Positions 9,815-23,373 of a stretch of DNA of 64,000 bases are shown here, piece by piece. This DNA is from Tahibacter harae (GTDB lineage Bacteria; Pseudomonadota; Gammaproteobacteria; Xanthomonadales; Rhodanobacteraceae). A program made the position numbers and the translations under genes. Position 1 is the first letter of the stretch. Each line of letters begins with the position of its first letter. The stretch lies in assembly GCF_024437735.1 (NCBI RefSeq), contig NZ_JANFQO010000020.1:38514-102513 (forward strand), given 5' to 3'. The notes beneath the pieces were generated by a model that did not search any database, was not told where the DNA came from, and was given only the letters and a program-made list of their open reading frames with translations.

Positions 9815-10984
9815 TCACTTCGCCGGCAAATACTCCAGCGGATTCACCGGCTTGCCATTCCGCCGGATCTCGAAATGCAGCATCTGCCGATTGGAACCGC
9901 CCATCTCCGCAATCGCCTGGCCGGCCTTGACCGTATCGCCTTCCTTGACCAGCCGCTTGCGGTTGTGGCCGTAGGCGGAGAGGAACGAGGTCGAATGCTT
10001 GACGATGATCAGCTCGCCATAGCCGAGCAGGCCGTTGCCGCTGTAGACCACGGAGCCATCGGCGGCGGCGACCACGCTGGCGCCGTCGCTGCCGGCGATG
10101 TCCACGCCCTGGCGGGTCTGGTCGCCGGCGACGAAGGTGCCGACCACCTTGCCGCTGGCGGGCCAGCGCCAGCTCACGCCGCCGCTGTTGAGCACCGGCG
10201 TCGCCGGGCCCGGGGTCGCGACGGCGGTGGTATTGGCGCCGGGCGCCAGTGCGCCCCCCTTGGCCGGCACGGCGACCGGGTCGGCCGGCGGCACCTTGGC
10301 GGCGGCCGCGGCCGGCGGCGGCGCGGGCACCGGCGCTATGGCCGGCGGCGGCACCGTGGCGGCGGCGACGGAAGTGGTGGCAGGTTTGACGGTCGCGGGC
10401 GTGCTGCCTGGCGCGGCCGCAGCGGGCGCGCCGGGCGGGGACGCCGTCGACTGCGTCCCGGCCACGGACGAAGACGCTGTGCCAGCCGAACCCGGCGTCG
10501 CAGCGCCGGCCGTTGGGGTTCCGGAGGCACCGGCCGAAGCCGGCGGAACCGGCGTGAACATGCCCGGCCGGCTGCGCGTATCCGCCGCAGCCGGCCGCCG
10601 CGGCGCTTCATCCAGCGGCGTCACCGTGGCGGCGCCCGGCGAAGCCGGCACCGCAGCCACGGCTGCGCTGCCGGCAGGAATGTCGTCGGCCAGGCGCAGT
10701 TCCTGGCCCACGTAGATGCGATACGGGCTTTCGATGCGGTTCCAGCGCGCGATCTCGCGGTAGTCCAGTCCGTTCTTGAAGGCGATGGAATACAAGGTGT
10801 CGCCGGCGACGACCTTGTGCGTGGCCACGGCGGCGGGACGGCCCGGACGCGGCGGCGGTGCTTCGCGCCGGGCGCCGCGGTCGTCCAGGGCGATGTCCTC
10901 GACCGGCGCCGGCGGGTTCGAAGCGCAGGCCGTCAACAGCAGGGCCAGTGCGCAGCCCGCCAGCGTCTTTGCGTTCATCGCCAT
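9815..10984 (-). CDS. nlpD: NlpD-like LysM/M23 lipoprotein, amidase activator
   Basis: The start chosen gives MAMNAKTLAG and a lipoprotein signal with lipobox LTAC (C20). A LysM domain follows (THKVVAGDTLYSIAFKNG to YVGQELRL), then a long Ala/Pro/Gly linker of about 150 residues, then a LytM/M23 domain (GVDIAGSDGASVVAAADG to the end VNPLEYLPAK). The first metal histidine of active M23 enzymes is replaced (GVDI), as in E. coli NlpD, which does not cut peptidoglycan but activates AmiC at the septum. The linker is unusually long and low in complexity. It lies between yqaA and rpoS. A GTG nine bases upstream is an alternative start. Confidence 0.9.
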   Translation of the reverse strand: MAMNAKTLAGCALALLLTACASNPPAPVEDIALDDRGARREAPPPRPGRPAAVATHKVVAGDTLYSIAFKNGLDYREIARWNRIESPYRIYVGQELRLADDIPAGSAAVAAVPASPGAATVTPLDEAPRRPAAADTRSRPGMFTPVPPASAGASGTPTAGAATPGSAGTASSSVAGTQSTASPPGAPAAAAPGSTPATVKPATTSVAAATVPPPAIAPVPAPPPAAAAAKVPPADPVAVPAKGGALAPGANTTAVATPGPATPVLNSGGVSWRWPASGKVVGTFVAGDQTRQGVDIAGSDGASVVAAADGSVVYSGNGLLGYGELIIVKHSTSFLSAYGHNRKRLVKEGDTVKAGQAIAEMGGSNRQMLHFEIRRNGKPVNPLEYLPAK

Positions 10985-11016
10985 GTGCCGGTTCACACGT
11001 TCCACAGCAGTCCCCA

Positions 11017-11619
11017 TCAGCGCAGCTTGAGCCAGACGAGCAGAGCCACGATCAGCACCACCACCAGCCAGCCCAGCCATTCGACGTATTTGTGCAAAAG
11101 TGCCTCGGCCTTGGGACCGCCGAGACGGATCGCGCCGGTCAGCAGATAGACCCGCTTGCCGCGGCCGATGATCATGCCGGGAATGAACGCGATCATCGGC
11201 ACGCCGACGATGCCCGAAGCCCAGGTGAAAATCTTTAACGGCACCGGAATGAAGCCCGCCAGCACCAGCATCACGAAGGCGGCCCAGGCGCTGCCGGCGA
11301 CCTCGGTGCGCAGCGTGGCCACCATCGCGTCGATGCGCGGCAGCCAGCCCAGCATTTCAAACAGGGGACGCAGCGCCTCGAAGGCGAAATGCCCCAGCAC
11401 ATAGCCGACCACGGCGCCGATCAGCGAGAACAGCAGGCTGATGGTGGCATAGCGGAACCAATGCCGCGGCCGCGCCAGGGTCATGGGCGCCAGCATCACC
11501 TCGGGCATCACCGGGAAGATGATGGCCTCGATGAAGCTCAGGCCCGCCAGCAGGCGCTCGGCCTGGGGATGGGCGGCCCAGACCAGGGCTTTCTCGTACA
11601 GCGGCTTGAACAATTTCAT
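11017..11619 (-). CDS. yqaA: YqaA family DedA-like membrane protein
   Basis: The 200-residue protein is an integral membrane protein of the DedA/SNARE-associated superfamily, with about five hydrophobic segments. An early stretch reads FIEAIIFPVMPEVMLAPM, a second GAVVGYVLGHFAFE, and a late one IPVPLKIFTWASGIVGVP with a conserved amphipathic loop. DedA proteins support membrane homeostasis and lipid scrambling. YqaA-type genes sit between pcm and nlpD in xanthomonads, as here. Its gap to nlpD is about 30 bases, consistent with cotranscription. Confidence 0.88.
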   Translation of the reverse strand: MKLFKPLYEKALVWAAHPQAERLLAGLSFIEAIIFPVMPEVMLAPMTLARPRHWFRYATISLLFSLIGAVVGYVLGHFAFEALRPLFEMLGWLPRIDAMVATLRTEVAGSAWAAFVMLVLAGFIPVPLKIFTWASGIVGVPMIAFIPGMIIGRGKRVYLLTGAIRLGGPKAEALLHKYVEWLGWLVVVLIVALLVWLKLR

Positions 11620-11659
11620 GCGACTACCGTCCCTGGATTCCAGCCCGTGCGCGGGCCCT

Positions 11660-12337
11660 TCACAGCACGCCGCTGAGCAGCGGCACGAAACTCACCGGGC
11701 ACAGCACCTCGCGCAGGCGCGCGCCGTCATGCGGGCGTATGCGCACCAGCTGCTGGCGTCCGGCCGGGCCCACCGGCGCGACCAGCACGCCTTCGGGCGC
11801 GAGCTGGTCCAGCAGTGCGTTTTCCAGCTGCGCGCCGGCGGCGGTCAGCACGATGCCGTCGAACGGCGCCTCCTCGGGCCAGCCCAGGCGGCCGTCGTCG
11901 TGCTTGGAGCGGATATTGGCGATGCCCAGCTTGCGGAAGCGGCGCCGCGCATTGCGCAGCAGTTCCTCGATGCGCTCCACCGTATGCACCTGTTCCACCA
12001 GCCCGGCCAGCACGGCGGCCTGGTAGCCCGAGCCCGTGCCGATCTCCAGCACCCGCCGCGGCGTGCCGAATTCCAGCAGGGCCTCGCTCATGCGTGCGAC
12101 TACCCAGGGCTGGGAAATCGTCTGGCCCTGGCCTATGGGCAGGGCGGTGTCCTCGTAGGCGCGGGTGGCCAGCGCCTCTTCCACGAACAGATGGCGCGGC
12201 AGCTGGCGCATCACGTCGAGCACGCGGCTGTCGCGGATGCCGTCGCCCTGGAGGCGCTCGACCAGGCGGTCGCGCGCGCGCTGCGAGGTCATGCCCAGGC
12301 CGCGCACTTCCGGCGTCAGGCGCGAGTACGCGCTCAT
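11660..12337 (-). CDS. pcm: Protein-L-isoaspartate O-methyltransferase
   Basis: Pcm uses S-adenosylmethionine to methylate isoaspartyl residues in aged proteins and so starts their repair. The 225 residues contain the family motifs [18 protein letters not shown], the SAM loop [18 protein letters not shown], an acidic HTVERIEEL strand end, and DGIVLTAAG. The start is 10 bases after the surE stop. The junction holds a small direct repeat (GCGCTCATGCG at 12330-12340 and 12344-12354), so the region before the start looks locally duplicated. Confidence 0.96.
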   Translation of the reverse strand: MSAYSRLTPEVRGLGMTSQRARDRLVERLQGDGIRDSRVLDVMRQLPRHLFVEEALATRAYEDTALPIGQGQTISQPWVVARMSEALLEFGTPRRVLEIGTGSGYQAAVLAGLVEQVHTVERIEELLRNARRRFRKLGIANIRSKHDDGRLGWPEEAPFDGIVLTAAGAQLENALLDQLAPEGVLVAPVGPAGRQQLVRIRPHDGARLREVLCPVSFVPLLSGVL

Positions 12338-12347
12338 GCGTAGGCGC

Positions 12348-13124
12348 TCATGCGGTGGCGGCTTCCGGCCGCGGCAGGCTGCCGACCCAGCCGGCGACCT
12401 TTTCCAGCGCCTGGTAGCGGGTCAGGTCGACCTGGATCGGCGTAATCGAGATCGAACCTTCGCGGATGGCGTGGAAATCGGTGCCGGGACCATCGTCCTC
12501 GGCCTCGCCGGCCGGGCCTATCCAGTAGATCGGCCGGCCGCGCGGATCGCGTTCGCGTATGCACGGCGCGGAACGGTGGCGCCGGCCCAGGCGGGTCACG
12601 GCAAAGCCGCGGATCTCGTTCCACGGCCGGTCCGGCACGTTGACGTTGAGAATGGTGTCGGCCGGCAGCGGATCGACCAGCAGGCGCTGCATCAGCACCA
12701 GGGCGGCCTGGGCCGCGGTCTCGTAGTGCTCGGCCTGGTGGTTGTGGCAGGCCAGCGATACGGCGATCGCCGGCAGGCCGAGGAAGCGGCCTTCCATCGC
12801 GGCGGACACGGTACCGGAATAGATCACGTCGTCGCCCAGATTGGGCGCGTTGTTGATGCCGGACACGACGATGTCGGGCTGGAAATCCAACAGTCCGGCC
12901 AGGGCCAGGTGGACGCAGTCGGTGGGCGTGCCGGCGACGCGGTAGCGGCCGTCGTCCAGTCGGCTGACGCGGATGGGCTGGTCCAGGGTCAGGGAGTTGC
13001 TGGCGCCGGAGCGGTCGCGGTCGGGCGCCACCACGGTCACGCTGCCGACCACGGCCAGGCGCTCGGCCAGCACCCGTATGCCCGGCGCATCCACGCCATC
13101 GTCATTGGAAACCAGAACTCGCAT
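12348..13124 (-). CDS. surE: 5'/3'-nucleotidase SurE
   Basis: SurE is a metal-dependent survival phosphatase acting on nucleoside monophosphates and short polyphosphate. The 258-residue protein starts [15 protein letters not shown], where both aspartates bind metal. The conserved [30 protein letters not shown] and NVNVPD motifs follow. The ATG is chosen because the family begins exactly here; the open frame upstream is not family-like. It is the first gene of the surE-pcm-yqaA-nlpD-rpoS cluster and divergent from smr. Confidence 0.97.
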   Translation of the reverse strand: MRVLVSNDDGVDAPGIRVLAERLAVVGSVTVVAPDRDRSGASNSLTLDQPIRVSRLDDGRYRVAGTPTDCVHLALAGLLDFQPDIVVSGINNAPNLGDDVIYSGTVSAAMEGRFLGLPAIAVSLACHNHQAEHYETAAQAALVLMQRLLVDPLPADTILNVNVPDRPWNEIRGFAVTRLGRRHRSAPCIRERDPRGRPIYWIGPAGEAEDDGPGTDFHAIREGSISITPIQVDLTRYQALEKVAGWVGSLPRPEAATA

Positions 13125-13263
13125 GCACAGCCACCGGCGACGGACAAGCCGAAAGTTTAACGGATTCGGCCGGCCCTCACCTGCATTGCCGCCGCACCGG
13201 CGCTTGGCCCACCATTGCCGCGCCGGTTCCGCGGAACCGCTCCCCTGCCCCGCCGGAAGCCGC

Positions 13264-13821
13264 ATGCGCAAGCGTCCACGCCTCAGCCCCCAGGTCAGCG
13301 ATGCCGACCGCGAACTGTTCGAACAGGCCATAGGCCCGGTGCGCCGGCTGGAACCGGCCGAGCCGGAGCAGGAACGTCCGCGCCCGGCGCCGGAGCCGCG
13401 CCAGTTCGAGCTGGACGAGGCGCGCGTGCTGGACGAGCTGCTGACCATGAGCATCGATCCGGCCGAAATCGAGATCGGCGAGGAACTGAGCTACCTGCGC
13501 GACGGCTTCCGCCCGGAACTGCTCAAGCGGCTCAAGCGCGGCAGTTTCAGCGTGCAGGACGAGATCGACCTGCACCAGATGACAGCCGAGGTCGCCCGCA
13601 GCGTGGTGGTGGAATTTCTGGCCGAGGCGCACCGCCGCGGCCTGCATTGCGTCAAGCTGATCCACGGCAAGGGCCTGCGTTCCAAAGCCGGCGGCCCGGT
13701 GATCAAGCGTCTGGTGGACAAGATGCTGCGCCAGCGCGACGACGTGGTCGCGTTCGCCTCGGCGCGGTCGGAACAAGGCGGCACGGGGGCCGCCGTCGTG
13801 CTGCTGCGGCACAAACACTGA
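13264..13821 (+). CDS. Smr-domain protein
   Basis: The 185-residue protein has a charged, proline-rich N-terminal third and a C-terminal Smr domain. Marks of the domain are the [14 protein letters not shown] helix start (DLHGxxxxxA signature), the [11 protein letters not shown] motif (IHGKG) and a final [15 protein letters not shown] strand. Smr domains are nucleases related to the C terminus of MutS2; recent work links bacterial SmrB to cleavage of mRNA at collided ribosomes. This stand-alone form is close in size to E. coli SmrA/SmrB. It is the only plus-strand gene in the block and is divergent from surE. Confidence 0.9.
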   Translation: MRKRPRLSPQVSDADRELFEQAIGPVRRLEPAEPEQERPRPAPEPRQFELDEARVLDELLTMSIDPAEIEIGEELSYLRDGFRPELLKRLKRGSFSVQDEIDLHQMTAEVARSVVVEFLAEAHRRGLHCVKLIHGKGLRSKAGGPVIKRLVDKMLRQRDDVVAFASARSEQGGTGAAVVLLRHKH

Positions 13822-13954
13822 ACGTGGAAAGTGCGTACTGGCGCGCCGGCGGCGTCAGGCGGCGGAATCCGCCGCGCCGCGCCGCGGCAACCTCATCCGG
13901 CGGCGCAGGGCCTTCAACGAGCCGGCGGCGGGAACGCCGCCGTCGATGCCGGCC

Positions 13955-14185
13955 TCAGTCTTCCGCCTTGTCGCGCGGCTTGCGCGGCAGATTGACCCAG
14001 GTGACGCCATAGCCGCGGTCATTCGCCCACTTGTTCACCGAGACGATTTTTTCCTGGTCGATGTTGTCCCTGTCGCCGCGCTGCATGCGCGACTCGCTCG
14101 CGTACGAACTGCCGCCCGTCGTGGCGCAACCGCCGAGCACCAGACCAGCCACCGCTACCGCTACCCCCCAGAACACCCGTTTCAT
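13955..14185 (-). CDS. Small lipoprotein of unknown function
   Basis: The 76-residue product starts MKRVFWGVAVAVAGLVLGGC, a lipoprotein signal with lipobox LGGC (C20). The mature part is short and polar, with DNIDQEKIVSVNKWANDRG and a basic end. A very good AGGAGG lies five bases before the ATG, which supports expression and this start. I do not recognise a function. It lies between smr and truD with 136 bases between its start and the truD stop. Confidence 0.75.
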   Translation of the reverse strand: MKRVFWGVAVAVAGLVLGGCATTGGSSYASESRMQRGDRDNIDQEKIVSVNKWANDRGYGVTWVNLPRKPRDKAED

Positions 14186-14321
14186 GGCGACCTCCTCGCT
14201 GGATTGACTTGCCGCGCCGACCGTCTGCGGCGCCCGTGAATCCAGTATAGGAAGCACCTTTGGCGGCGAAACAAAGCCGCCGCCAACTCGCGATTTCCGC
14301 TACAGCCGGCGCGGCTGGCGC

Positions 14322-15359
14322 CTATTCCTGCATCGCAGCAGCGGCGGTGCGCTCGTCCCAGCGCGCCAGCTCGCGCAGCACGGTGGTGGCATAGCAGCCG
14401 GCCGGCAGGGCGAACTCGACGCACAGGCTGTCCTGCTCCCACTGCCAGCGCAGCGCCTGCGCGAACAGGCGCAGGCTGCGCCGTTCCTGGTTCAGGCCGG
14501 CCGCGGCCAGGCCGGCGGCGAGTCCGGCCTGCTGCTGCGCAATGTCCTGCTCCAGCGCCGCCACGGCGCCGCTGCTGCGCAGATCGCCCTGGCCCCACAG
14601 CGGGCCGGTGGGATGGATGTCGCCTTCGGTCAGACGGGCCTGCAGTTCCGCGGTCAGCGGCTCGGGCCCGAAGATGCTGTGACTGCCGGCCAGCATCCAG
14701 ACCTCGCCGTCCAGTGCGCCGTCCCAGTTCGCCTGTGCCACGCGCGCGGCGAGCAGGTCGTTGAAGATCTGCGAGCGCGCCGCGGACAGCAGCAGGCTGC
14801 GCTCGTGCCGCGCGACACGGCGGCCCTGGAACATGGCCAGCGCGCGCGCCGCGTTGTCGCCGTCGCGGCCGAAACGCTGCTCGCCGAAATAGTTGGGCAC
14901 GCCGCGCTGCGCTATCGCCTGCAGCACCTGCCCGGCCGCGGCACGATCGCCGTCGATTTCGCGCAGCACGATGCGGAAACGGTTGCCCTGCAGGGCGCCG
15001 CGCTTGAGCTTGCGACTGTGCCGCACGGCGTCGAGCACGCGGAATTCGTCGCCGTGCAGGCTGCTCCAGTCCACTTCGCGGCGCACGGGAACCGGCACGG
15101 AAAACGTCTGCCGGGTGACCGCGTGGCGATCCTTGAGCCCGGCGTAGCTGACCGCATCCGCCGCAACGCCGGCATGGCGCGCGATGGCCTTGGCCACCCA
15201 GTCGGTATTCGCGCCGCGCTTCTCCACACGCAGGAAGACGTGCTCGCCGGCGCCGTCGGGCTCGAAGCCCAGCACCTCGTCGACCTGGAAATCCTCCGCC
15301 GTGCTGCGCAGGCGCGCCTGCAGCGGCGCGCCGCCCAGGGCCAGCGGCCAGGCGCTCAC
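14322..15359 (-). CDS. truD: tRNA pseudouridine(13) synthase TruD
   Basis: TruD converts U13 of tRNA-Glu to pseudouridine. The 345 residues carry the family's FxVxExxxFEP-like start ([13 protein letters not shown]), the catalytic aspartate in [13 protein letters not shown] (D77), the [10 protein letters not shown] strand and the [14 protein letters not shown] motif. The start is GTG and overlaps the ispF stop (GTGA), which implies translational coupling. Order ispD-ispF-truD-surE is as in E. coli. Its target tRNA-Glu happens to be encoded at 58.5 kb. Confidence 0.96.
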   Translation of the reverse strand: MSAWPLALGGAPLQARLRSTAEDFQVDEVLGFEPDGAGEHVFLRVEKRGANTDWVAKAIARHAGVAADAVSYAGLKDRHAVTRQTFSVPVPVRREVDWSSLHGDEFRVLDAVRHSRKLKRGALQGNRFRIVLREIDGDRAAAGQVLQAIAQRGVPNYFGEQRFGRDGDNAARALAMFQGRRVARHERSLLLSAARSQIFNDLLAARVAQANWDGALDGEVWMLAGSHSIFGPEPLTAELQARLTEGDIHPTGPLWGQGDLRSSGAVAALEQDIAQQQAGLAAGLAAAGLNQERRSLRLFAQALRWQWEQDSLCVEFALPAGCYATTVLRELARWDERTAAAAMQE

Positions 15360-15835
15360 GCGCCGGCCTTGCGCAGCAGCACCACGGCCATCGCGGCAAT
15401 GCCTTCGCCGCGGCCGGTGAAGCCCAGGCGTTCGCTGGTGGTCGCCTTGACGCTGATGTCATCGGGCGAGGCACCCAGGTCCGCCGCCAGCAATTCACGC
15501 ATGGCCTGCGCGTGCGGGCCGACCTTGGGCCGCTCGGCGACCACGGTCACGTCGGCATTGCCCAGTGCGTAGCCCGCCTGCGCCATCAGCTGCGCGCAGT
15601 GGCGCAGGAATACGCGGCTGTCGGCGCCGCGCCAGCGTTCGTCGCTGGGCGGGAAATGCTTGCCTATGTCGCCCAGGGCCAGCGCGCCGAGCACGGCGTC
15701 GCACAGCGCATGAATGACGACGTCGCCGTCGGAATGGGCGACCACGCCCTGGCTGTGCGGCACATTCACGCCGCCCAGCACCACGTGATCGCCGGGCCCG
15801 AAGGCGTGCACGTCGAAGCCCTGTCCTATGCGCAT
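15356..15835 (-). CDS. ispF: 2-C-methyl-D-erythritol 2,4-cyclodiphosphate synthase
   Basis: IspF is the fifth enzyme of the MEP isoprenoid pathway. It is a trimer that cyclises CDP-methylerythritol phosphate with loss of CMP. At 159 residues it has the standard length. Metal ligands D8 and H10 (GFDVHAF) and H42 (VVIHALCDA) are visible, as are [10 protein letters not shown] and the C-terminal [16 protein letters not shown]. It follows ispD after a 102-base gap that contains an AT-rich patch (AAGAAAAATATTGCG) unusual for this DNA. Confidence 0.98.
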   Translation of the reverse strand: MRIGQGFDVHAFGPGDHVVLGGVNVPHSQGVVAHSDGDVVIHALCDAVLGALALGDIGKHFPPSDERWRGADSRVFLRHCAQLMAQAGYALGNADVTVVAERPKVGPHAQAMRELLAADLGASPDDISVKATTSERLGFTGRGEGIAAMAVVLLRKAGA

Positions 15836-15937
15836 GCAGATTCCACAAAGAAAAATATTGCGATATGCAGCCGGATGGCCGGCGCGCAGTGCGCCGGCAG
15901 CGGCGGCACGGGCCGGCGCCCGCGCCGCGGGGGATCG

Positions 15938-16636
15938 CTAGACCAGCACGCCCTTGGACAGCAGGTATTCGGCCAGGGCCAGATCCGCCGCCGTGGTCAC
16001 CTTGATGTTGTCCTCGGCGCCTTCCACCAGCAGCGGTGCGAAGCCGCTGCGTTCCATCGCCATGGCCTCGTCGGAAACGCTGACGCCGTCGGCTACGGCC
16101 GCGGCCAGCGCGGTTTCCAGTTCGCCGCGGCGGAACAGCTGCGGCGTCAGCGCGCGCCAGCGCGCCTCGCGCGACTCGGTCGCGGCGACACGGCCGTCGG
16201 CACCGGCGAGCTTGAGCGTGTCGCGCAGCGGCGCGGCGAGCAGGCCGCCGCCGGCCGGCGCGGCCTGTTCGATCAGGCGCGAAACATCGGCCGAACGTAG
16301 ACACGGCCGCGCCGCGTCATGCACCAGCACGAAATCCTCCGCTTCGACCGAGGCCGGCAGCGCGCGCAGCCCCGCCAGCACCGAATCGGCGCGCTCGGCG
16401 CCGCCGGTGGCGCGCAGCAGCGGCTTGCCCAGCACTTCAAACAGGCCCTGCGCCCAGCTGGTGTCGTCGGCGGCCACGACCAGCATCAGCCCGGCCACGT
16501 ACGGATGGGCGGCCAGCCGTTCCAGCGTGTGCAGCAGCATGGGCTTGTCGCCCAGGCGCAGATACTGCTTGGGCACCTTGCTGCCGAAACGGCTGCCGCG
16601 GCCGGCAGCCGGCACCACGCACCAATATGTACTCAT
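15938..16636 (-). CDS. ispD: 2-C-methyl-D-erythritol 4-phosphate cytidylyltransferase
   Basis: IspD transfers CMP from CTP to methylerythritol phosphate in the MEP pathway. The 232-residue protein shows the nucleotide-binding PAAGRGSRFGSKVPKQYL, the GGAERADSVLAGL segment, FVLVHDAARPC and the C-terminal DNIKVTTAADLALAE. The CTP it uses is made by PyrG, encoded upstream in the same strand block. It begins 10 bases after ftsB and is cotranscribed with it. Confidence 0.98.
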   Translation of the reverse strand: MSTYWCVVPAAGRGSRFGSKVPKQYLRLGDKPMLLHTLERLAAHPYVAGLMLVVAADDTSWAQGLFEVLGKPLLRATGGAERADSVLAGLRALPASVEAEDFVLVHDAARPCLRSADVSRLIEQAAPAGGGLLAAPLRDTLKLAGADGRVAATESREARWRALTPQLFRRGELETALAAAVADGVSVSDEAMAMERSGFAPLLVEGAEDNIKVTTAADLALAEYLLSKGVLV

Positions 16637-16646
16637 GCCATAGGCC

Positions 16647-16958
16647 TCATTTTTGTTGTGGCGGCGCGGGCGCCGCCGGCGTGGCCGGTTCCACGACCTG
16701 GTAGAAGGTCTCGCCGGGCTTGACCAGGCCCAGCTCCGAGCGCGCCCGTTCCTCGATCGCGTCGCGGCCTTCCTTCAGGTCCTGCACCTCGGCCGACAGC
16801 GCCTCGTTGCGCGCGCGCAGTTCCTCGTTCGCCTTGCGCGTCTCGGTCACGGTCTGGCGCAGGCTTTCCACGTCGCGCACGCCGCCCGATCCGGTCCACA
16901 GTTTCACCTGCAGGCCGATCAGCAGGATCAGCAGGATCAGGGCGGCGAGACGCAGCAC
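16647..16958 (-). CDS. ftsB: Cell division protein FtsB
   Basis: FtsB is a bitopic divisome protein that pairs with FtsL and FtsQ and helps activate septal peptidoglycan synthesis. The 103 residues hold one N-terminal transmembrane helix (about 2-20), a periplasmic coiled coil (about 30-75) and the family's ELGLVKPGETFYQV close to the end. A Pro/Ala/Gln tail follows. It sits between eno and ispD with gaps of about 10 bases on both sides, the usual gammaproteobacterial order. Confidence 0.95.
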   Translation of the reverse strand: MLRLAALILLILLIGLQVKLWTGSGGVRDVESLRQTVTETRKANEELRARNEALSAEVQDLKEGRDAIEERARSELGLVKPGETFYQVVEPATPAAPAPPQQK

Positions 16959-16967
16959 GCGCGGTCC

Positions 16968-18266
<1,299 letters not shown>

Positions 18267-18318
18267 TCAGGGGCTCTGCTGCGTTCGTAAATGGGAAAAA
18301 GTGAACAGGAGAAATCGG

Positions 18319-18752
18319 CTACAGCGACGGCTTGTTCCAGAAAATGCTGACGCCCAGCGGGCCTACCAGCGCATCGCTGAGCTGCATGAACACGGCGCGG
18401 TCGTAGTCCGCCGCCTCCACTTCGAGACAGGAAACCCGCTTGGCCAGCGAACGCCGCTTGAGCGAGCCGATCAGGTCTTCGGTGCTGAGCGATTCGCCGT
18501 TGTACAGGAACTGCCCCGCGGCAAAACTGACCTGCTGTGTTCCCTTGCGGCATTTGGGCTTGCCCGTCTGCAGGAAAGTCATGCTGTCGGTCTGCGTCAT
18601 CACCCGGGTCGGATTGCCCGGCTGCTTCGCCAGATCCTCCAGCGCCCCCGGCTTGCCCACGACCTGAATTGCCGGCTTGCCGGCAGGCTGTTCCGCAGCC
18701 ATTGCCGCCAGCGGCAGCAACAGACCGGCCCAGACGCCTGGCAGCAGCCTTT

Positions 18753-18756
<4 letters not shown>
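18319..18756 (-). CDS. Secreted or periplasmic protein of unknown function, coupled to kdsA
   Basis: The 145-residue product starts [20 protein letters not shown], a Sec signal peptide with probable cleavage near residue 20-21. The mature part has two cysteines (in KPKCRKGT and VSCLEVEA). Its C-terminal half (residues 80-145), with [19 protein letters not shown] and [14 protein letters not shown], recalls the periplasmic domain of ExbD/TolR-type proteins, but only weakly and without the ExbD membrane helix. The ATG overlaps the kdsA stop (ATGA), so the two are translationally coupled. I do not know its role; kdsA and eno are usually adjacent without it in E. coli-like orders. Confidence 0.75.
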
Positions 18757-21280
<2,524 letters not shown>

Positions 21281-21446
21281 TTACCGGCAACGCCGCGCAA
21301 CCGCGAGCCGCAGGCGGCCGCCCGGCGCCGGAATTGACCCTGGCCGCGCCGGCGGGCGCCGCGGCAATGCCTTTGCCGGCAATGGCTTGTGCCGAAACCG
21401 CAGGATTGCTAGCTTGCCCGGCTGCCCCTGATCCGGCTCCGTCGAA

Positions 21447-23291
21447 ATGAGCATCCGCGAACGCCTGCGCGATCTGCGCGCCGCCCTGGACCAGCACGCC
21501 GTGGCCGCGGTCATCGTCCCTTCGGCCGATCCGCACCTGTCCGAATACCTGCCCGAACGCTGGCAGGGCCGGCGCTGGCTGTCGGGTTTCAGCGGCTCGG
21601 CCGGCACCTTGGTGGTAACGGCGGACTTCGCCGGCCTGTGGACCGATTCGCGCTATTTCGAGCAGGCCGGGCAGGAACTGGCCGGCAGCGGCATCGCGCT
21701 GATGCGGCTGAATTCGGCCTCCGCCGCCGAATACGTGGACTGGCTGGGCGCACAGCTGCCCGCCGGCGCCGCCGTGGCCGTGGCCGGGGAAGTGCTGTCG
21801 CTGGCCCTGCACGAGCTGCTGCTGGCCAGGCTGCGCCCGAAGCAGATCAGCCTGCGCACCGACCTGGACCTGGTCGCCGATATCTGGACCGACCGGCCGC
21901 CCCTGCCGGCCGCCGCCGTGCGCGAGCACCAGGCCGCCTTCGCCGGCAGCGGCCGGGCCGGGCGCCTGGCCCAGGTGCGCGCCGCGATGGGCGCGCTGGG
22001 CGCGGGTTATCACCTGGTTTCCTCGCTGGACGACGTGGCCTGGATCACCGGCCTGCGCGGCAGCGACGTGTCCTACAACCCGGTGTTCCTGGCCCATCTG
22101 CTGATCGGCCCGGAACAGGCCCTGCTGTTCGTACCGCCGGGCAAGATCGCGCCGGAACTGGGCCGGGCACTGGGCGCCGACGGCATCGTGCTGGCCGACT
22201 ACGCCGCCGTGCGCACCGCCCTGGCCGCCGTGCCCGACGGCGAAAGCCTGCTGCTGGATCCGCGCCGCAGCGTACAGGCCCTGGCCGCAAGCGTGGGCGA
22301 AGGCGTGCGCGTGGTCCGCGCGGCCAATCCCAGCCAGCGCTTCAAGGCGCTCAAGACCACGGCCGAGCTGCGCCATATCCGCCAGACCATGCGCCAGGAC
22401 GGTGCCGCCCTGGTGCGCTTCCTGATCTGGCTGGAACAGGCCCTGGCCCAGGCACAGCCGCTGACCGAGCTGGATATCGCCGCCAAACTGCTGGAACTGC
22501 GCTCGGCCCAGCCGCACTTCGTCGGCGAGAGTTTCGCCACCATTGCCGGCTACCAGGCCAACGGCGCCCTGCCGCATTACCGTGCCAGCGCTGACAGCCA
22601 TGCCGTGATCCGCCCCGAAGGCCTGCTGCTGGTGGATTCCGGCGGCCAGTACGAAGGCGGCACCACCGATGTCACCCGCACCGTCGCCGTGGGCCCGCTC
22701 ACCCAGGAACAGCGGCGCGACTACACCCTGGTGCTCAAGGGCATGATCGCCCTGTCGCGGGCGCGCTTCCCGCGCGGCACCACCGGACAGCAGCTGGATG
22801 CGCTGGCGCGCGCGCCGCTGTGGGCCGAAGGCATCAACTACGGCCACGGCACCGGCCATGGCGTGGGCTATTTCCTGAATGTGCACGAAGGCCCGCAGGC
22901 GATACGCCCGGGCGGCGCCGGCGAAACCGCCGAAGCCCTGGCCGAAGGCATGGTCACGTCCAACGAGCCCGGCATCTACCGGCCCGGCAAGCACGGCGTG
23001 CGCATCGAGAACCTGCTTGCCACCGTGCCTGCGGGCGCCGGCGAATTCGGCGAGTTCCTCGCCTTCGATACCCTCACCCTGTGCCCCATCGACACCCGCC
23101 CGCTGCTGCACGAACTGCTCAGCGAAAGCGAGCGCGACTGGCTGGACTGGTACCACGCCCTGGTCGAGGCCGAACTCGCGCCGCTGCTGGAGCCGGCCGA
23201 GGCGGACTGGCTGGCGGCGCGCTGCGCGGCGCTTGAGCCGGGAGCCGGGAGTGGGGATCCGGGATTGGCCCTAGCCGGGCGTGGTGCGTGA
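21447..23291 (+). CDS. M24B Xaa-Pro aminopeptidase (PepP family)
   Basis: The 614-residue protein has two N-terminal creatinase-type domains (first with WLSGFSGSAGTLVVT and LWTDSRYF) and a C-terminal pitta-bread M24 domain. Metal ligands are D397 and D408 (VDSGGQYEGGTTDVTRT), the histidine in GHGTGHGVG, and the glutamates in SNEPGIY and VRIEN. It resembles long plant/bacterial aminopeptidase P proteins that cleave an N-terminal residue before proline. The last 15 or so residues (GSGDPGLALAGRGA) are encoded by a degenerate GGGATTC array and are probably a repeat-derived extension. No operon partner is close. Confidence 0.93.
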   Translation: MSIRERLRDLRAALDQHAVAAVIVPSADPHLSEYLPERWQGRRWLSGFSGSAGTLVVTADFAGLWTDSRYFEQAGQELAGSGIALMRLNSASAAEYVDWLGAQLPAGAAVAVAGEVLSLALHELLLARLRPKQISLRTDLDLVADIWTDRPPLPAAAVREHQAAFAGSGRAGRLAQVRAAMGALGAGYHLVSSLDDVAWITGLRGSDVSYNPVFLAHLLIGPEQALLFVPPGKIAPELGRALGADGIVLADYAAVRTALAAVPDGESLLLDPRRSVQALAASVGEGVRVVRAANPSQRFKALKTTAELRHIRQTMRQDGAALVRFLIWLEQALAQAQPLTELDIAAKLLELRSAQPHFVGESFATIAGYQANGALPHYRASADSHAVIRPEGLLLVDSGGQYEGGTTDVTRTVAVGPLTQEQRRDYTLVLKGMIALSRARFPRGTTGQQLDALARAPLWAEGINYGHGTGHGVGYFLNVHEGPQAIRPGGAGETAEALAEGMVTSNEPGIYRPGKHGVRIENLLATVPAGAGEFGEFLAFDTLTLCPIDTRPLLHELLSESERDWLDWYHALVEAELAPLLEPAEADWLAARCAALEPGAGSGDPGLALAGRGA

Positions 23292-23367
23292 TCGCCATTC
23301 GCCGGCACTCGGACCGCCCCGTATCCGTTTTCGCGAATCCCCCCTCCCGAATCCCCAATCCCGAACC
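23245..23367. repeat. GGGATTC-type inverted arrays between pepP-like gene and wecB
   Basis: GTGGGGATCCGGGATTGG at 23250-23267 lies inside the end of the peptidase gene. Inverse words (GCGAATCCCCCCTCCCGAATCCCC) lie at 23334-23357, just before wecB. The pair could form a hairpin across the 80-base gap. Confidence 0.65.
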
Positions 23368-23373
23368 AGCCCC